A DNA stretch of 64,000 bases, from NCBI RefSeq assembly GCF_017591435.1, contig NC_059287.1, forward strand, positions 8,503,924 to 8,567,923, read 5' to 3'. Below the pieces are notes generated by a model, which saw only the letters and a program-made list of their open reading frames with translations, did not search any database and had not been told where the DNA came from. Below are positions 1-10,047 of this stretch, piece by piece (the first letter of the stretch is position 1; each line of letters opens with the position of its first letter). The stretch is from Portunus trituberculatus. Its lineage: Eukaryota > Arthropoda > Malacostraca > Decapoda > Portunidae. The position numbers and the translations under genes were made by a program.

Positions 1-1109
1 TTTTCCATTTATGAATCTGTAGAACAATTTTGGTTGTTCCTTACATTTTTCGACAATGTCCTTTTCATAGTTCTTTTCTTCTTCCTTTCTCACCTTAGCA
101 TATTCATTTCTTGCTGTTTTGAAGTTTTCCTTATTTTCTGGATTTCTGTTTCTTCTCCACCTTTTCCATGCTCCATCTCGTTTCTCCTTTGCCCTAGCAC
201 ATCTTGCATTAAACCAATCTTTCTTTCCTTCTTCTTTAGGTCTATATTTCGGAACATATTCCTGACCCCAGTTTTGTATATTTCCAAAAATAAGTTATAT
301 TTCTCTTGAACCGTTAATGAGTTTTCCATCTCCTCCCAGTTTACGTTTTAAAATAGTTCTTGAGATTCTCAATATCAGCCTTTCTGTAATTTAATCGGTC
401 TCCTTTGTATGATTCATCTCTATCTTCCTTTCCTTCTTCTATATCCATCTCTAATATTACATGGTCACTCTTTCCCAATGGGCACTTGTATCTTATATCA
501 TCGTTAATTGGTATATCCCTTGTAAAAACTAGGTCTAATCTTGCCGGCTCATCGTTTCCTCTGAATCTTGTGTTTTCCTTTACTCTTTGGACCATCAAAT
601 TATCTATCATTAGGTTCAGGAATCTATCTCCCAGGCATCTTCCCCATACCACTTTCATAATTTTCCCAGTCTACCTCCTTACAGTTGAAATCTCCTATCA
701 ATATCACTTTTCTCCTTTCCTTAATGATTCTTGTAAGACTCCTTATTGTGTCATCTATCATGTCTCTATATTCTTGGTTAGTCCATGAGTTTGTTTTGGT
801 GGCACATATGTTCCAATGATTGTTAACTCCTTTTGTTAATATGCATCTTAACATACAGTATTTCTGATTTTCCTTCCCAAACTCCACTTGATTTACCACT
901 ATCTCCTTCCTTAACATCATCATGACTCCTCCTCCTCCTTTACCCACTCTGTCTCTCCTCCATATATTATACCTTTTATCTATGTCTATTTTTATTGCCT
1001 CATTTAACTTTGTTTCCACCAGGCATACAATATCTGGTTCTTCTTTCTTTATGTAATCTCTTAATTCTAATTTACTAGATAAAATCCCATCTATGTTTGT
1101 ATACATCAT
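1..1109 (-). pseudogene. LINE A1 ORF2, endonuclease domain (partial)
   Basis: Apurinic-like (EEP) endonuclease of a LINE, which nicks target DNA to prime reverse transcription. Signature segments in order: MMYTNIDGI at the start, VCLVETKL, ILIGDFNCKEVDW, LDLVFTRDIP, and the GKSDHVILEMD box near 470-480. The catalytic Glu, Asp/Asn and Asp/His positions of the family are visible. Frameshifts near 830-860 and 640-660 break the frame. The RT domain would lie beyond position 1. The fragment is not expected to be functional. Confidence 0.8.
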
Positions 1110-1136
1110 TTTAATCTCTTGTTCTTATCATTTTAG

Positions 1137-2162
1137 TTAAACTTGCTCCATTCTTTTCTCTTCTTTCTCTTTTATATACCATTTCCTTATCCTGTCTCCT
1201 ATAATTCTCCAAAAATGCCTTCTTCTCCTCCTCTGACCTTTCATTATTTTTTCTCTTGCTTCTGCCACCAGTTCATTGTGTCTCTTCCTTTCCTCCTCGT
1301 TTCTATTTTTCTTTATATATATATCTTTGCAACCTTCTGTTTCTCTGAGTTTCGTTTTTCTATATAGTACTTCTTCTGCTGCTGCTTGTGATTTTAGTAA
1401 TATCTTAATTGGTCTCACTGTTCCTTCTTGATATGGTCCCATTCTATGGATTTCTTCTACTTCCTCTTCTAAGTTCTGTCTATCCTCGTCATTCAGATGT
1501 TTTAGTAGGTCTTTTACTGATTTCATTTCGTCTTTTTCCCTTCTTGGTCTATATTTAACATTTTTTCTTTCAGTCCAAAAATAATTACACTCTTCTTTTT
1601 CCCAATTTCTCTTACTAAATTTTCTTTTTCTTGAGGACTCCTATCATTTTGCTTGTCATATTTTCATCTCTTTCTTTTAACTGTTCTTGAAATACTTCTT
1701 GAAATGATTCCTTGTCTTTCTTATCTTGGATTCTCCATGCTTGTACTTCTTTTTAATCACGTCTTGTACTCTTTCTTCTTCTTTGTTAACTAGATCTTTT
1801 AGCTTTTCTTTTTCTTTCTCGGCTTTACCGAGTCCTTCTTCCATCAATTTCTTATAGTTCGCTATTTGGACTTTTAATTCTTCATTTTCGGTTCTTAGCC
1901 TAATTTCGTTTTCTTCCACTCTTTTTATCCTTTCTTTCAATTTCTGGAGCTCTTTATCCTGTTCTTCATTCTCTTTCATTCCCATACTCTCCTTTATCAA
2001 TTTATCCAATTTACGTTCAATAGTCAAGACTCTATCAAATAGTGAAGTTTGCGCCGTATCAAAGCCTTCAAATTCTCCTCCCTCACCAACATTGTCATCA
2101 TCAGCTTTCATTCTTTCCCTTGTCACATACCTGCATTTAGATGGAATATCTTTCTCACTCAT
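1137..2162 (-). pseudogene. LINE A1 ORF1 protein (coiled coil plus RRM-like), frameshifted
   Basis: Starts MSEKDIPSKCRYVTRE at 2162. The first 160 residues are highly charged and heptad-like from about residue 45 on (repeated Leu/Ile with Glu/Lys), as in trimerising LINE ORF1 proteins. A frameshift near 1680 breaks it. The C-terminal half resumes at 1526-1137 with an RRM-like pattern: a RMGPYQEG segment, then RPIKILLKS, then KDIYIKKN. By analogy with L1 ORF1p it would bind element RNA and act as a nucleic-acid chaperone; this role is inferred. ORF2 starts about 28 bp downstream of its stop. The start was chosen because the same Met begins ORF1 in copy A5. Confidence 0.75.
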
Positions 2163-2309
2163 TATTATTTAACACTGTATTCATGAAAGGAAAAATGAGT
2201 CCACACTTATCGCCCAGGCCACTGTAAACCCAAAACAAAGGTAGTGAAGATCAGCTGATTCTCGGGAGTGACGGTATCGCGTCCCTCCTCTGCTGCGTCT
2301 CGTCCGTGT

Positions 2310-2355
2310 GTGTGTGTGTATTTATTTACCTAGTTGTATTTACCTAGTTGTAGTT
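2310..2355. repeat. (GT)n plus CTAGTTGTATTTAC tandem units: LINE 3' tail junction
   Basis: Read on the minus strand this is two ACAACTAGGTAAATA units followed by (AC)n. It is the 3' terminus of copy A2 and at the same time the point where the 5' end of A1 begins. The same tail closes copies A4, A5 and C1, and a C-to-T variant closes B1 and B2. Confidence 0.8.
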
Positions 2356-3185
2356 TTACAGGGCCTGGGCTTTATGCTCGTGTGGTCCCGTCTCCATATC
2401 TACACTTATCCAATTTTTCTTTAAAACTATGTACATTCTTTGCTGATACCACTTCCTCACTCAAACTGTTCCAAGTCTCAACACATCTTTGCGGGAAACT
2501 AAATTTTTTAACATCTCTCAGACATCGTCCCTTCCTTAGTTTCTTACTATGCGATCTTGTGCTTCTAAAGTCATATTCTTCTCTCAGGATCAGTTTCTCA
2601 TTATCCACTTCATCCATTCCGTTAATCAATTTATAAACTTGTATCAGATCCCCTCTCTCTTCTCTGCTCCAAGGTTGGTAGATCCATTGCCTTTAGTCTC
2701 TCCTCATATGCCATCCCTTTAAATTCTGGAACCATTCTTGTAGCCATTTTTGTAGTCTCTAATTTTCTTATGTGTTTCTTTTATGAGGAGTCCACACAAC
2801 TCCTGCATATTCCAATCTAGGTCTTATTTTAGTACTTATCAATTTCTTCATCATTTCCTTGTCCATATAGTGAAATGCTACTCCAATATTCCTTAGCAAA
2901 TTATACGTCTCTCTGAAAATTCTATCAATATGGCTAACCGGTTGATTATTTTCTTCCATTGTCACTCCCAAGTCCTTTTCCTTTTTTACTTTTTCTAGTT
3001 CTACTCCATCTCCCATCTTATAGATTCCCACTGGTCGTCTTTCACTTTTTCCCATTTCCATGACATGGCTTTTGTCCACATTGAATTCCATCTCCACACT
3101 TATCGCCCAGGCCACTGTAAACCCAAACAAAGCAGCTGATTCTCGGGAGCGACGGTATCGCGTCCTTCCTCTGCTGCGTCTCGTG
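2320..3185 (-). mobile_element. LINE family A, copy A2, internally deleted (5' UTR fused to 3' end)
   Basis: An ~865-bp minus-strand derivative. Its 5' end (3075-3185) is the family A 5' UTR, recognisable by the stretch reading CAGTGGCCTGGGCGATAAG on the minus strand. This joins directly, at about 3085-3095, to the post-RT segment of ORF2. ORF1, endonuclease and RT are absent. The 3' end has the usual tail. The join shares a GGA overlap and has no GT-AG borders, so a microhomology deletion is more likely than splicing. Confidence 0.75.
2372..3130 (-). pseudogene. LINE A2 ORF2 C-terminal remnant
   Basis: Encodes the region after the RT catalytic motifs: MEFNVDKSHVMEMGKS, then KDLGVTMEENNQ, then RLEYAGVVWTP, and after a break near 2640-2770 a second piece ending DKCRYGDGTT before the 3' tail. 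The Met at 3130 is created by fusion with the 5' UTR, so the first dozen residues are translated UTR. There are no catalytic residues, so no enzymatic function is expected. Confidence 0.7.
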
Positions 3186-4275
3186 TGTGTGTGTGTGTGT
3201 GTGTATTTACCTAGTTGTATTTACCTAGTTGTATTTACCTAGTTGTAGTTTTACAGGGTCTGGGCTTTATGCTCATGTGGCCCTGTCTCCATATCTACAC
3301 TTATCCAATTTTTCTTTAAAACTATGTACACTCGTTGCTGACACCACTTCCTCACTCAAACTGTTCCAAGTCTCAACACATCTTTGCGGGAAGCTATATT
3401 TTTTAACATCTCTCAGACATCTTCCCTTCCTCAGTTTCTTACTATGCGATCTTGTTCTTCTAGTGTCATATTCTTCTCTCAGGATTAGTTTCTCATTATC
3501 CACTGGATCCATTCCGTTAATCAATTTATAAACTTGTATCAGATCCCCTTTCTCTCTTCTCTGTTCCAGGGTTGGTGGATCCATAGCCTTTAGTCTCTCC
3601 TCATATGTCATCCCTTCAAATTCTGGAACCATTCTTGTAGCTATTTTTTGTAGTCTTTCCAACCTCTTCTGTATCTGTTTTAATCTTCTTGTATCTTTTT
3701 TAGAGCTTGGAGACCACACCACAGCTGCATATTCCAGCTTTTGATGTATCATGCTTGTTATGATTTTTTTCATCATATCTTTGTCCATGAATTGAAATGC
3801 CACTCTTATATTAGTCATCATTTTATATGATACTCCAAATTATCTTGCTTATTTGTTTTTCAGGGTTCAGATTTTCCTGTATAATTACTCCCAGATCTTT
3901 TTGCTCTTTAGTCTTCATTATTTGTTCCTTGCCCATCAGATAGTTCCATACTGGTCTTCTCTTGCTCTTTCCTAGTTCTGTTACATAATATTTCTTGGCA
4001 TTGAACTCCAATTTCCACTTCTTACTCCACTCATAGATCTTGTTTATATCTTCCTGTAACAGCAAACAGTCCTCCTGGGTTTTGATAAGTCTTAGCAGCT
4101 TTGCATCATCAGGAAATGAATTAATTTAACTGTGTATCTCATTGTGAATGTCGTTTACATAAATCTGAAACATAGTGGGGGCTAATGCTGACCCTTGTGG
4201 CACTCCGCTTGTTACTTTACCCCAAGATGAGTATGTATATCTGATCACGGTTCTCATCTCCTTATCTTTCAAATA

Positions 4276-5658
4276 CAGTCAGCGCCAAATGACTTTAGAA
4301 CTGCATGTAAACACATGTTCTCAAGTATATAATGGTTGATAAGTAAAATGTGGTACTTACTGGTGACTCATTTATTTGTTGATTGGATAGCCATTCATCT
4401 TTAAGATCATGTTAAGCCTGCCTGGTAATTAGTCAGCCAGGTTGTCTGCAGTTGAATGGGGAATTTCTGACCACACCTTCCGAAGAGCCTCCTCAAGCTT
4501 TGGGATGGCAGATGTGTCTTCTCGCAGTTTTGCCTTTACTATTCCCCAAAGGTTCTCGATTAGAGATATATCTGAACTTTGTGCTTGCCAATCTGAAATG
4601 AAGTCCACTTTGCTATTATGGATCCAGTCTTTGACTATTTTTGCCGTGTGACATGGTGCATTATCCTGCTGAAGGATCTCGGCGCCAGTAGCTGCAAAGC
4701 AATCTGCCAGATTGTTGCTGAGGATGTTCAGGTAGACCTTACTATCCACTGTCTGGCCTTTAGGTAGGAAGACAAGGTCAGCTAAGCCTCCATAACCAAA
4801 TGCACCCCAAACCATGAGGTAGGGAGGATGCTTCACACGCGTCACTGTGTAGTGCGGGTCACATGCTGATGTGCCAGGTGGATGCCACACTTTAGATCCT
4901 CTGGTATCACTGAATGAAAAGGTAGTCTCATTAGTCCAGAGGAACTTCCTCCAATCCACCAGGTCCCAATCTTTTGATTCTTGGCAAAGTCATGTCTCCT
5001 TTTCTGCTGTGCTTCATTAACGTGTGCGCCTTCACTTTCCGGTAGTGAAGTCTGACCTTTATCACTCGCTGTATCGTATGAACAGAAACGTTTTTAAGCA
5101 AATGTGGATTCTTTTCATTAAGTTGTTTTGCTGTAAGTTGAGGATTAATGTATAATTCTCTCTTGATTATACGTAAAGTGTTGTTGGAAACTATCTGGGC
5201 TGATCCACCACCATGTTTGTGGTAAGAAACATTTTCACATCCCTTTTCGTGCCATTTCCTCATCAACACACTCACCGTCTTTTCATTAACACCAGTTACA
5301 TGACTTATTTCTTGATTTGTTTTCCCATTCTTATACAACTTTATCACTTGAACAGTGTCATTATCGCTTGTATATTTCCCAGGCATTGTACAGCGCCACA
5401 GCATAACACTATAACTCAAGCAAACAACCGTTTTATGAGGCAGGGCAAGAAGCAATTTTCAGGTCAACGTTTCCCTATGACAGCAATGCAAACACTAGAT
5501 CCGTTAATCTTTCAGTTTCAAAGCGTGCGAGGTGCTAACCTACGTTGCCATGCAGTTTTCTCCTTGCCCATTCTTCAGACGGTAAGAGAGTAGGTTACCA
5601 GTTTGGGTAATATTACGCGCCAGTCGCTGAAAGTTCTAACGTCATTTGGCGCTGACTG
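4276..5658 (-). mobile_element. Tc1-like DNA transposon with TIRs and TA target duplication
   Basis: 1,383 bp bounded by inverted repeats starting CAGTCAGCGCCAAATGAC at both ends (about 27 bp, one mismatch), flanked by TA at 4274-4275 and 5659-5660. The transposase pseudogene lies on the minus strand. It is inserted in LINE C1. Confidence 0.92.
4429..5386 (-). pseudogene. Tc1-like transposase, frameshifted
   Basis: Cut-and-paste transposase. The chosen start is MPGKYTSDND at 5386, since upstream codons read into UTR. The N-terminal paired-like helix-turn-helix is VIKLYKNGKTNQEISHVTG with a second one ending near HYRKVKAH. A frameshift at about 4940-4990 separates it from the catalytic part. 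The first catalytic Asp appears as Asn (FLWTNETTF), the second is kept in QQDNAPCHTA, and the Glu is kept in LIENLW. I count 35 residues between the second Asp and the Glu, against 34 in typical Tc1. Length (~319 codons) is close to the family's usual ~340. Inactive as read. Confidence 0.85.
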
Positions 5659-6741
5659 TAATCTCTTGTCCATTCTAGCAAAGTTCCTCACAGTCCTCCT
5701 ATGTTCTCTAGTTTCCTAAGTAGTCTTCCATAAGGGACTTTATCAAAAGCCTTTTTTATGTCCAGGTATACTTTGTCCACCCATCCATCTCTGTTTTCCA
5801 GTCCTTCTGTTACTCTCGAGTAGAAGCTTAATAAGTGAAATGACCGTCTTGTCCTGAACCCAAATTGTCTGTTTCATATGACTTGTTCTTCCTGATGTTT
5901 AACCCATTTTTCTTTGATAATTATTTCACACAACTTTTCCATAATGCTTGTAAGTGACACCAGTCTGTAACTTAATGGCTCAGTTGCCTTTCCTCCTTTA
6001 AATATTGGTACGTTGGCTCTTTTCCATTCCAGTGGAACTTTCCCTTCATTTAGTGAACTTGTAATTATTTCTCAAATTGGATCCAGCAGTTGCTCTTTAT
6101 ATTCTTTTAGCACCCAGCCTGATACACCATCTGGCTTTTCAATAGTTGAACGCAAAAGTTCGACTTAATACTCGAAAAAATACCTATTAGTCGAATGTCC
6201 GTCCACTTGGCTGTAAACGAAGGGTCTTTATCTTCCTGCTGCCCCATGCGCCCCACCGGCTGGCCTCCGCGAACATAAGAATAACATTGTCTTCTCTGGA
6301 GTTTTTTTTTTTTTTTTTTCTCTCATTTAGAAGCTTACAATGGCACTGAAGAGGCTTGTTAGTGGTGAGAATAAGCCTACAAGAAAGAATGTATGGTCTG
6401 ACAATTTTATGAAGATCGTTTAATCGTTGCCTTTTTGGGGGGATTTCCCAACCTCCATCACTGTTACACATATACCAATATGCAGCTCAAGTCAGATACT
6501 TAATACTTATTAACTGAATGGTGTTGAAGTACATATATATTGTGATGCTCTAAAAGGGCAAGTTAGAGTAATTTGTGTTTATTTTTAAATATATTTTGCA
6601 TTGTTTTTGCAAACACAATAATACTTGACAACGTTTCCTCCAAGCATTGTCACATCCCTTTGGGTGACCAAGTGTGGTCACAGGTCAAAGTGACCATGTT
6701 AATTCATGGGTCACTTCCTCTCCCGCTACCATCCAGGTCGT

Positions 6742-7539
6742 GTTGGGCGAGGTATGACAGTACAGTGAAAGGTTTAATGAAAGTAAAAATTATGAAGTTA
6801 AACATTTAGGCAGTTTAATTTAAGTCATTATAATGTGCACTAATATATGTATGTATGTAACTTTATAATTCTGATCTTAGATTTATGAAGGGAGGGAAAG
6901 TGGAGCGGGAAAGACACTAACCGGCAACCTGTGAAATGTAAACAAAGGGCACATCTTTGTATCACATACAAAACTTATGTACCACATTTCCACAAGGCTT
7001 TCCATTTTATCCATTGTAGAGTCATGAGTTCAGGTGGTTCTTTTAGCTTGCAAGGAAGATACGGTCTCACCAGCCTTCTTAATAGAGTCTGCTGACTTGA
7101 AAATAGTAAGAAATAGTAGATGGAGTCAAGATGGTGGCGAGCAATGCTATTAGTTTTCTCGCCTCTCTCGTGTCTGTGAATAATATCCAGCTTCACTTTA
7201 AGAGAAAGAGACTTCCTGGTCTTCTTAGTAGCACTAGGCAACATTGCAGGGCGTTTTGGTGGTAAGTTGAGCGAGGGAAGACGAGCTGCTGGTGACGTTG
7301 CTATTGTTTTGAACATGGGGAGTGAGTGGTGCGTGTGTTGTCCACCAGAGGCGCTGGTGTATTCAAAAGCCTGTCGGCTTGCGTGATATGGCGGTGCTTT
7401 CAAACTTGGAAAGAATTACCTGGATAAAACTTCGTTAAAGTGAGTTTGGTGTTCGTTAAACGAGCAGATAGTAGTAAAATGAAACCTTCGTTGTAGCGAA
7501 ATTTTGTTGTGTGAACCTTCGTTAAGTGGGGGTTGCCTG
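6742..7539 (-). mobile_element. Tigger-derived non-autonomous element, family T, copy 1 (truncated)
   Basis: Matches 31773-32758 and 58921-59841. The 5' TIR (GGGGGTTGCCTG at 7528-7539 on the plus strand) is present and followed by TA; the opposite TIR is lost near 6742. On the minus strand it encodes KRPAMLPSATKKTRKSLSLK then KLDIIHRHERGEKTNSIARH, the N-terminal HTH of a Tigger transposase, followed by junk, so the catalytic part was deleted in the family founder. Confidence 0.8.
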
Positions 7540-7548
7540 TATAGATCT

Positions 7549-8019
7549 GATAGAAATACGGTACAGGAGAGAGTAGACCCACAAAAGGACGGTTATCTTC
7601 ATTATATCCTGGAAAGTCAAGTCGAGGTCCAGGCCTCAACCAGTGAACACAGCGCCTCTTGGGTCTACCGTGGGATCAACCATCACCCAGCACTTCACCA
7701 CTGCGACACGTCATAAGTATCACTTCCCCTCGTCCCGTGTTTTCCACATTGCCTCCATATAGGATTAGGATTATTGTTAGGTATTAAGTTGGGTTCTTTA
7801 TTGTTGTATTTATTTCTGTGTTATATGTATATGTGTATGTCATTTTCCTGTGTTTCATGTTATATATCTGTGTTTCATGTTTCATATTATATCTATGTGT
7901 GTCAGTTTCATTATGGGTTATTAAAATAGCTTTTTAAAGTGAAGATAACTGTCCTTTTGTGGGTCTTCTCTCTCCTGTACCGTGTACGCTATAGATGCCC
8001 TGTTTTTTCTGATAGAAAT
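7549..8019. repeat. Fold-back repeat with flanking 12-bp direct repeat
   Basis: About 45-bp inverted arms at 7558-7602 and 7940-7984 (core GGTACAGGAGAGAG and its complement; about 2-3 mismatches) enclose a ~340-bp spacer. The word CTGATAGAAATA stands outside both arms (7547-7558 and about 8008-8019). It may be a MITE or a solo fold-back; no coding potential is evident. Confidence 0.55.
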
Positions 8020-8047
8020 ATATTTGCATGAAATGTAAATTTTTTAT

Positions 8048-8049
<2 letters not shown>

Positions 8050-8119
<70 letters not shown>
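8050..8119. repeat. (GA)n microsatellite
   Basis: About 70 bp of uninterrupted GA dinucleotides. Its antisense SLSL frame is a shadow, not a gene. Confidence 0.98.
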
Positions 8120-8123
<4 letters not shown>

Positions 8124-9198
8124 GGTGTGTGGGAAGCAAGGTTCTCATAGACACATAGGCTCTAATCCCATAATTTGCCCAGCACAAGGTTTGGCAGTGC
8201 TGCAGTCCGGGAAATCCCTGAAAAAGCCAATGCCTAAACAATCTTTATAAAATGGTCAGACCATAGTGATAACCATCGAAAGGAAAAAGGAGATTATTGA
8301 TGAATATGAGAAAGGAGGAAGAATAACCGATCTTCCAGCTGAGTACTGTATGGCTAAATCTACAGTAGCCACAATACTGAAGAGGTAAGCTCATTAAAAG
8401 AGCTGACGTGGCGATTGGTGTGAAATGGCAATTTAAGTGACCTGCAGCAGTGGAGGAAATGAAGAAATTGTTGATTGTGTGGATAAACGAAAAGCAGATG
8501 GCTGGTGATTCTTTGTCCGAAAGCTCGGCTGCTGCATCTTGATCTTATTTCTGAAACTACATCTGACTCCAATGATGATTTTAAAGCAAGTAAGGGGTGG
8601 TTTGGGAATTTCAAGAAAAGAACTGGAATTCATTCTGTTGTGAGGCACGGCGAGGCCTCAAGTGCTGACAGAGTTGCCACTGAGAAATTAGTGGATAAGA
8701 AGTGCTTAAATCCACAACAGATCTTTAATTGTGATGAAACTGGCCTGTTTTGGAAAAAAAAAAAACTATCAAACAGGACCTATATAACAAAGGAAGAGAA
8801 GTGTTTGCCAGGACACAAGTCCATGAAGGGCAGGCTAACCCTGCTTCTGTGTGTCAGTGCTAGCAGCGACTGCAAAATTCAACCGCTACTTTTTTTCTAA
8901 ACTTGGGTTTGGCAATAGCTGGAACAAATCACCTGATTTATAGGTATCAATAGTCGAACTTTTTAATACTCGAACAGCCATTTGGAACAAATTCAGTTCG
9001 AATATTGAGTCTCCATTGTACTAATGTGGCTGTTTCTTGGTACATATTGTTTTAAACATTGGTGTTAGTATCACCTAACACTAAACTCTAAAGGTTCCTT
9101 AAAAGTAATTACTGGTGTCTCCTACCCCTCCCCAACAGGAGACACCAATGTTATTCATGAATTGTGTGCGATTAAAACTTATGTTAAAAATATGTCAA

Positions 9199-10047
9199 AA
9201 TGTTTGTGTCAATGGAAAATAGTGGCCATCATCATAAGGAAGAGATAACAGTATTTATAAATGTGCGCATTCAGGCTCCCTTACTGCGCTGGATTTTGGG
9301 TTTGTTCACGTTTATAGAAAAGTCAGTGAAGTCTCCACTGGCTACACGCACATCTATTACCTCTACAGATGCCAGTCTTTAGAGGATTTTTAACATATTA
9401 GGTATAACGTTTAAGTGTTTTCATGCCTTCAAACATCAATACGTACGTGTAAAATGGTAGCATTTTAGTGTATTTTGGGGAAACTGAGAACACCAAGTAT
9501 TGAGGCTCAGGGCCTGGGAGGGAAAATTGTGATATATTTGTGTCTGGTTGTTTTGCACCAATCATCTGTTTGCCTTGGCTCCTTTCATTCCAGTTCAGTT
9601 CCTCTATGTTGAGTTATGTTGGGTTAGGTTATTTGCAGACATCCCCAAACCATGTGGCACTGTCGACTGTAAGTTTCCCCTGGCAAAGTAACAAACTGGT
9701 GATTGGTACAAAACAACTGCACACACATATATAGTAATTTTTCCCTCCCAGCCCCTGAGCCTCAATACTTGGCATTTTAAGTTTCCCCATTTTTTTACAT
9801 GTATGTACTGATGTTTGAAGGCATGAAAACACTTAAATGTTATACTTACCACATTAAAATCCTCCAAAGACTGGCATCTGTAGAGGTGATAGATGTGCGT
9901 GTAGCCAGTGGAGACTTCACTGACTTTCTGTAAACGTCAACAAATCTAAAATTCAGCGCAATATGGGAGCCCGAACGCATGCATTTATAAATGCCATTAT
10001 CTCTTCCTTACGATGATGGCCACTATTTTCCATTGACACAGAAACAG
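9199..10047. repeat. Long inverted repeat (about 360-bp arms, ~110-bp loop)
   Basis: 9199-9573 and 9684-10047 are reverse complements with scattered mismatches. Landmarks are CAATGGAAAATAGTGGCCAT near 9212 and its complement near 10028, and TGAAGGCATGAAAACACTTA at 9815 against the complement near 9412-9431. No coding frame spans it and no target duplication was found. It could be an immobile fold-back element or a locus able to produce a hairpin RNA. Confidence 0.75.

Larger units (their letters stand above)
1..2309 (-). mobile_element. LINE family A, copy A1 (5' part, runs off window)
   Basis: Minus-strand non-LTR retrotransposon holding a 5' UTR (about 2165-2309), ORF1, the endonuclease part of ORF2 and the linker before the reverse transcriptase. 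It continues past the left edge. The same order and near-identical sequence recur on the plus strand at 40650-42736, which confirms a repeat family. The RT signature of the family (seen in copy A5) resembles the CR1/L2 group; I cannot assign the clade without a tree. The 5' end abuts a (GT)n tract that is the 3' tail of copy A2. Confidence 0.9.
3273..6135 (-). pseudogene. LINE C1 ORF2 RT and C-terminal remnants
   Basis: Minus-strand pieces in order from 6135: a PDGVSGW motif, a LSYRLVSLTS block, a QFGFRTRRS block, KVYLDIKKAFDKVPYGRLL near 5740, then the Tc1 insertion. After it come KVTSGVPQGSALAPTMF near 4190, LLQEDINKIYEWSKKW at 4065, EYAAVVWSP and a C-terminus ending at 3273. The order matches reverse-transcriptase motifs 0-7 followed by the C-terminal region. 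Multiple stops and frameshifts are present and the YADD region is not intact, so this is a dead copy. Confidence 0.75.
3186..6136 (-). mobile_element. LINE family C, copy C1, 5'-truncated, split by Tc1
   Basis: Minus-strand LINE related to family A but clearly diverged. The 3' tail at 3186-3247 has (GT)n and three TATTTACCTAGTTG units. Coding remnants run 3273-4273, are interrupted by the Tc1 element at 4276-5658, and resume at 5661-6135, ending near a GPDGVSG-type motif. Sequence to the right is Tigger, so the element is 5' truncated there. Confidence 0.8.
6394..8263. mobile_element. TA-flanked TIR element inserted in the Tigger coding region
   Basis: 1,870 bp with imperfect terminal inverted repeats of about 57 bp, both starting TGGTCTGAC and continuing ATTTTAT-AAGAT-GTTTA, flanked by TA at 6392-6393 and 8264-8265. 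There is no transposase of its own. It carries a reverse-oriented Tigger MITE (6742-7539), a fold-back (7549-8019) and a (GA)n tract. Removing it and one TA rejoins the host Tigger frame exactly. Confidence 0.85.
6340..8900 (+). pseudogene. Tigger-type (CENP-B/DDE) transposase, interrupted and truncated
   Basis: Starts MALKRLVSGENKPTRKN at 6340. Skipping the 6394-8263 insertion, the frame continues VITIERKKEIIDEYEKGG and KSTVATILKR, a CENP-B N-terminal-like HTH. After stops, 8580-8900 encodes GWFGNFKKRTGIHSV (second HTH of the Tc5/CENP-B type), IFNCDETGLFWKK with the first catalytic Asp, and LTLLLCVSASSD. The remaining two acidic residues are missing because the coding region ends near 8900. 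In an active relative this enzyme cuts and pastes the element at TA sites; this copy is dead. Confidence 0.8.
6137..9020 (+). mobile_element. Tigger/pogo transposon, split and 3'-decayed
   Basis: Both ends carry related terminal sequence rich in TTCGAA/ACTCGA-type words (6140-6195 and, inverted, 8945-9015). Plus-strand coding pieces for a Tigger-type transposase lie at 6340-6391 and 8264-8900. A separate element at 6394-8263 interrupts it at a TA. Outer ends are approximate. Confidence 0.7.

Noticed and set aside
34..788. Plus-strand open frames at the left edge (for example 34-309, 405-788)
   Set aside because: Antisense shadows of LINE A1; the minus strand carries the endonuclease motifs.
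3075..3100. Splicing as the origin of the A2 deletion
   Set aside because: No placement of the junction gives GT-AG borders; a GGA microhomology fits better.
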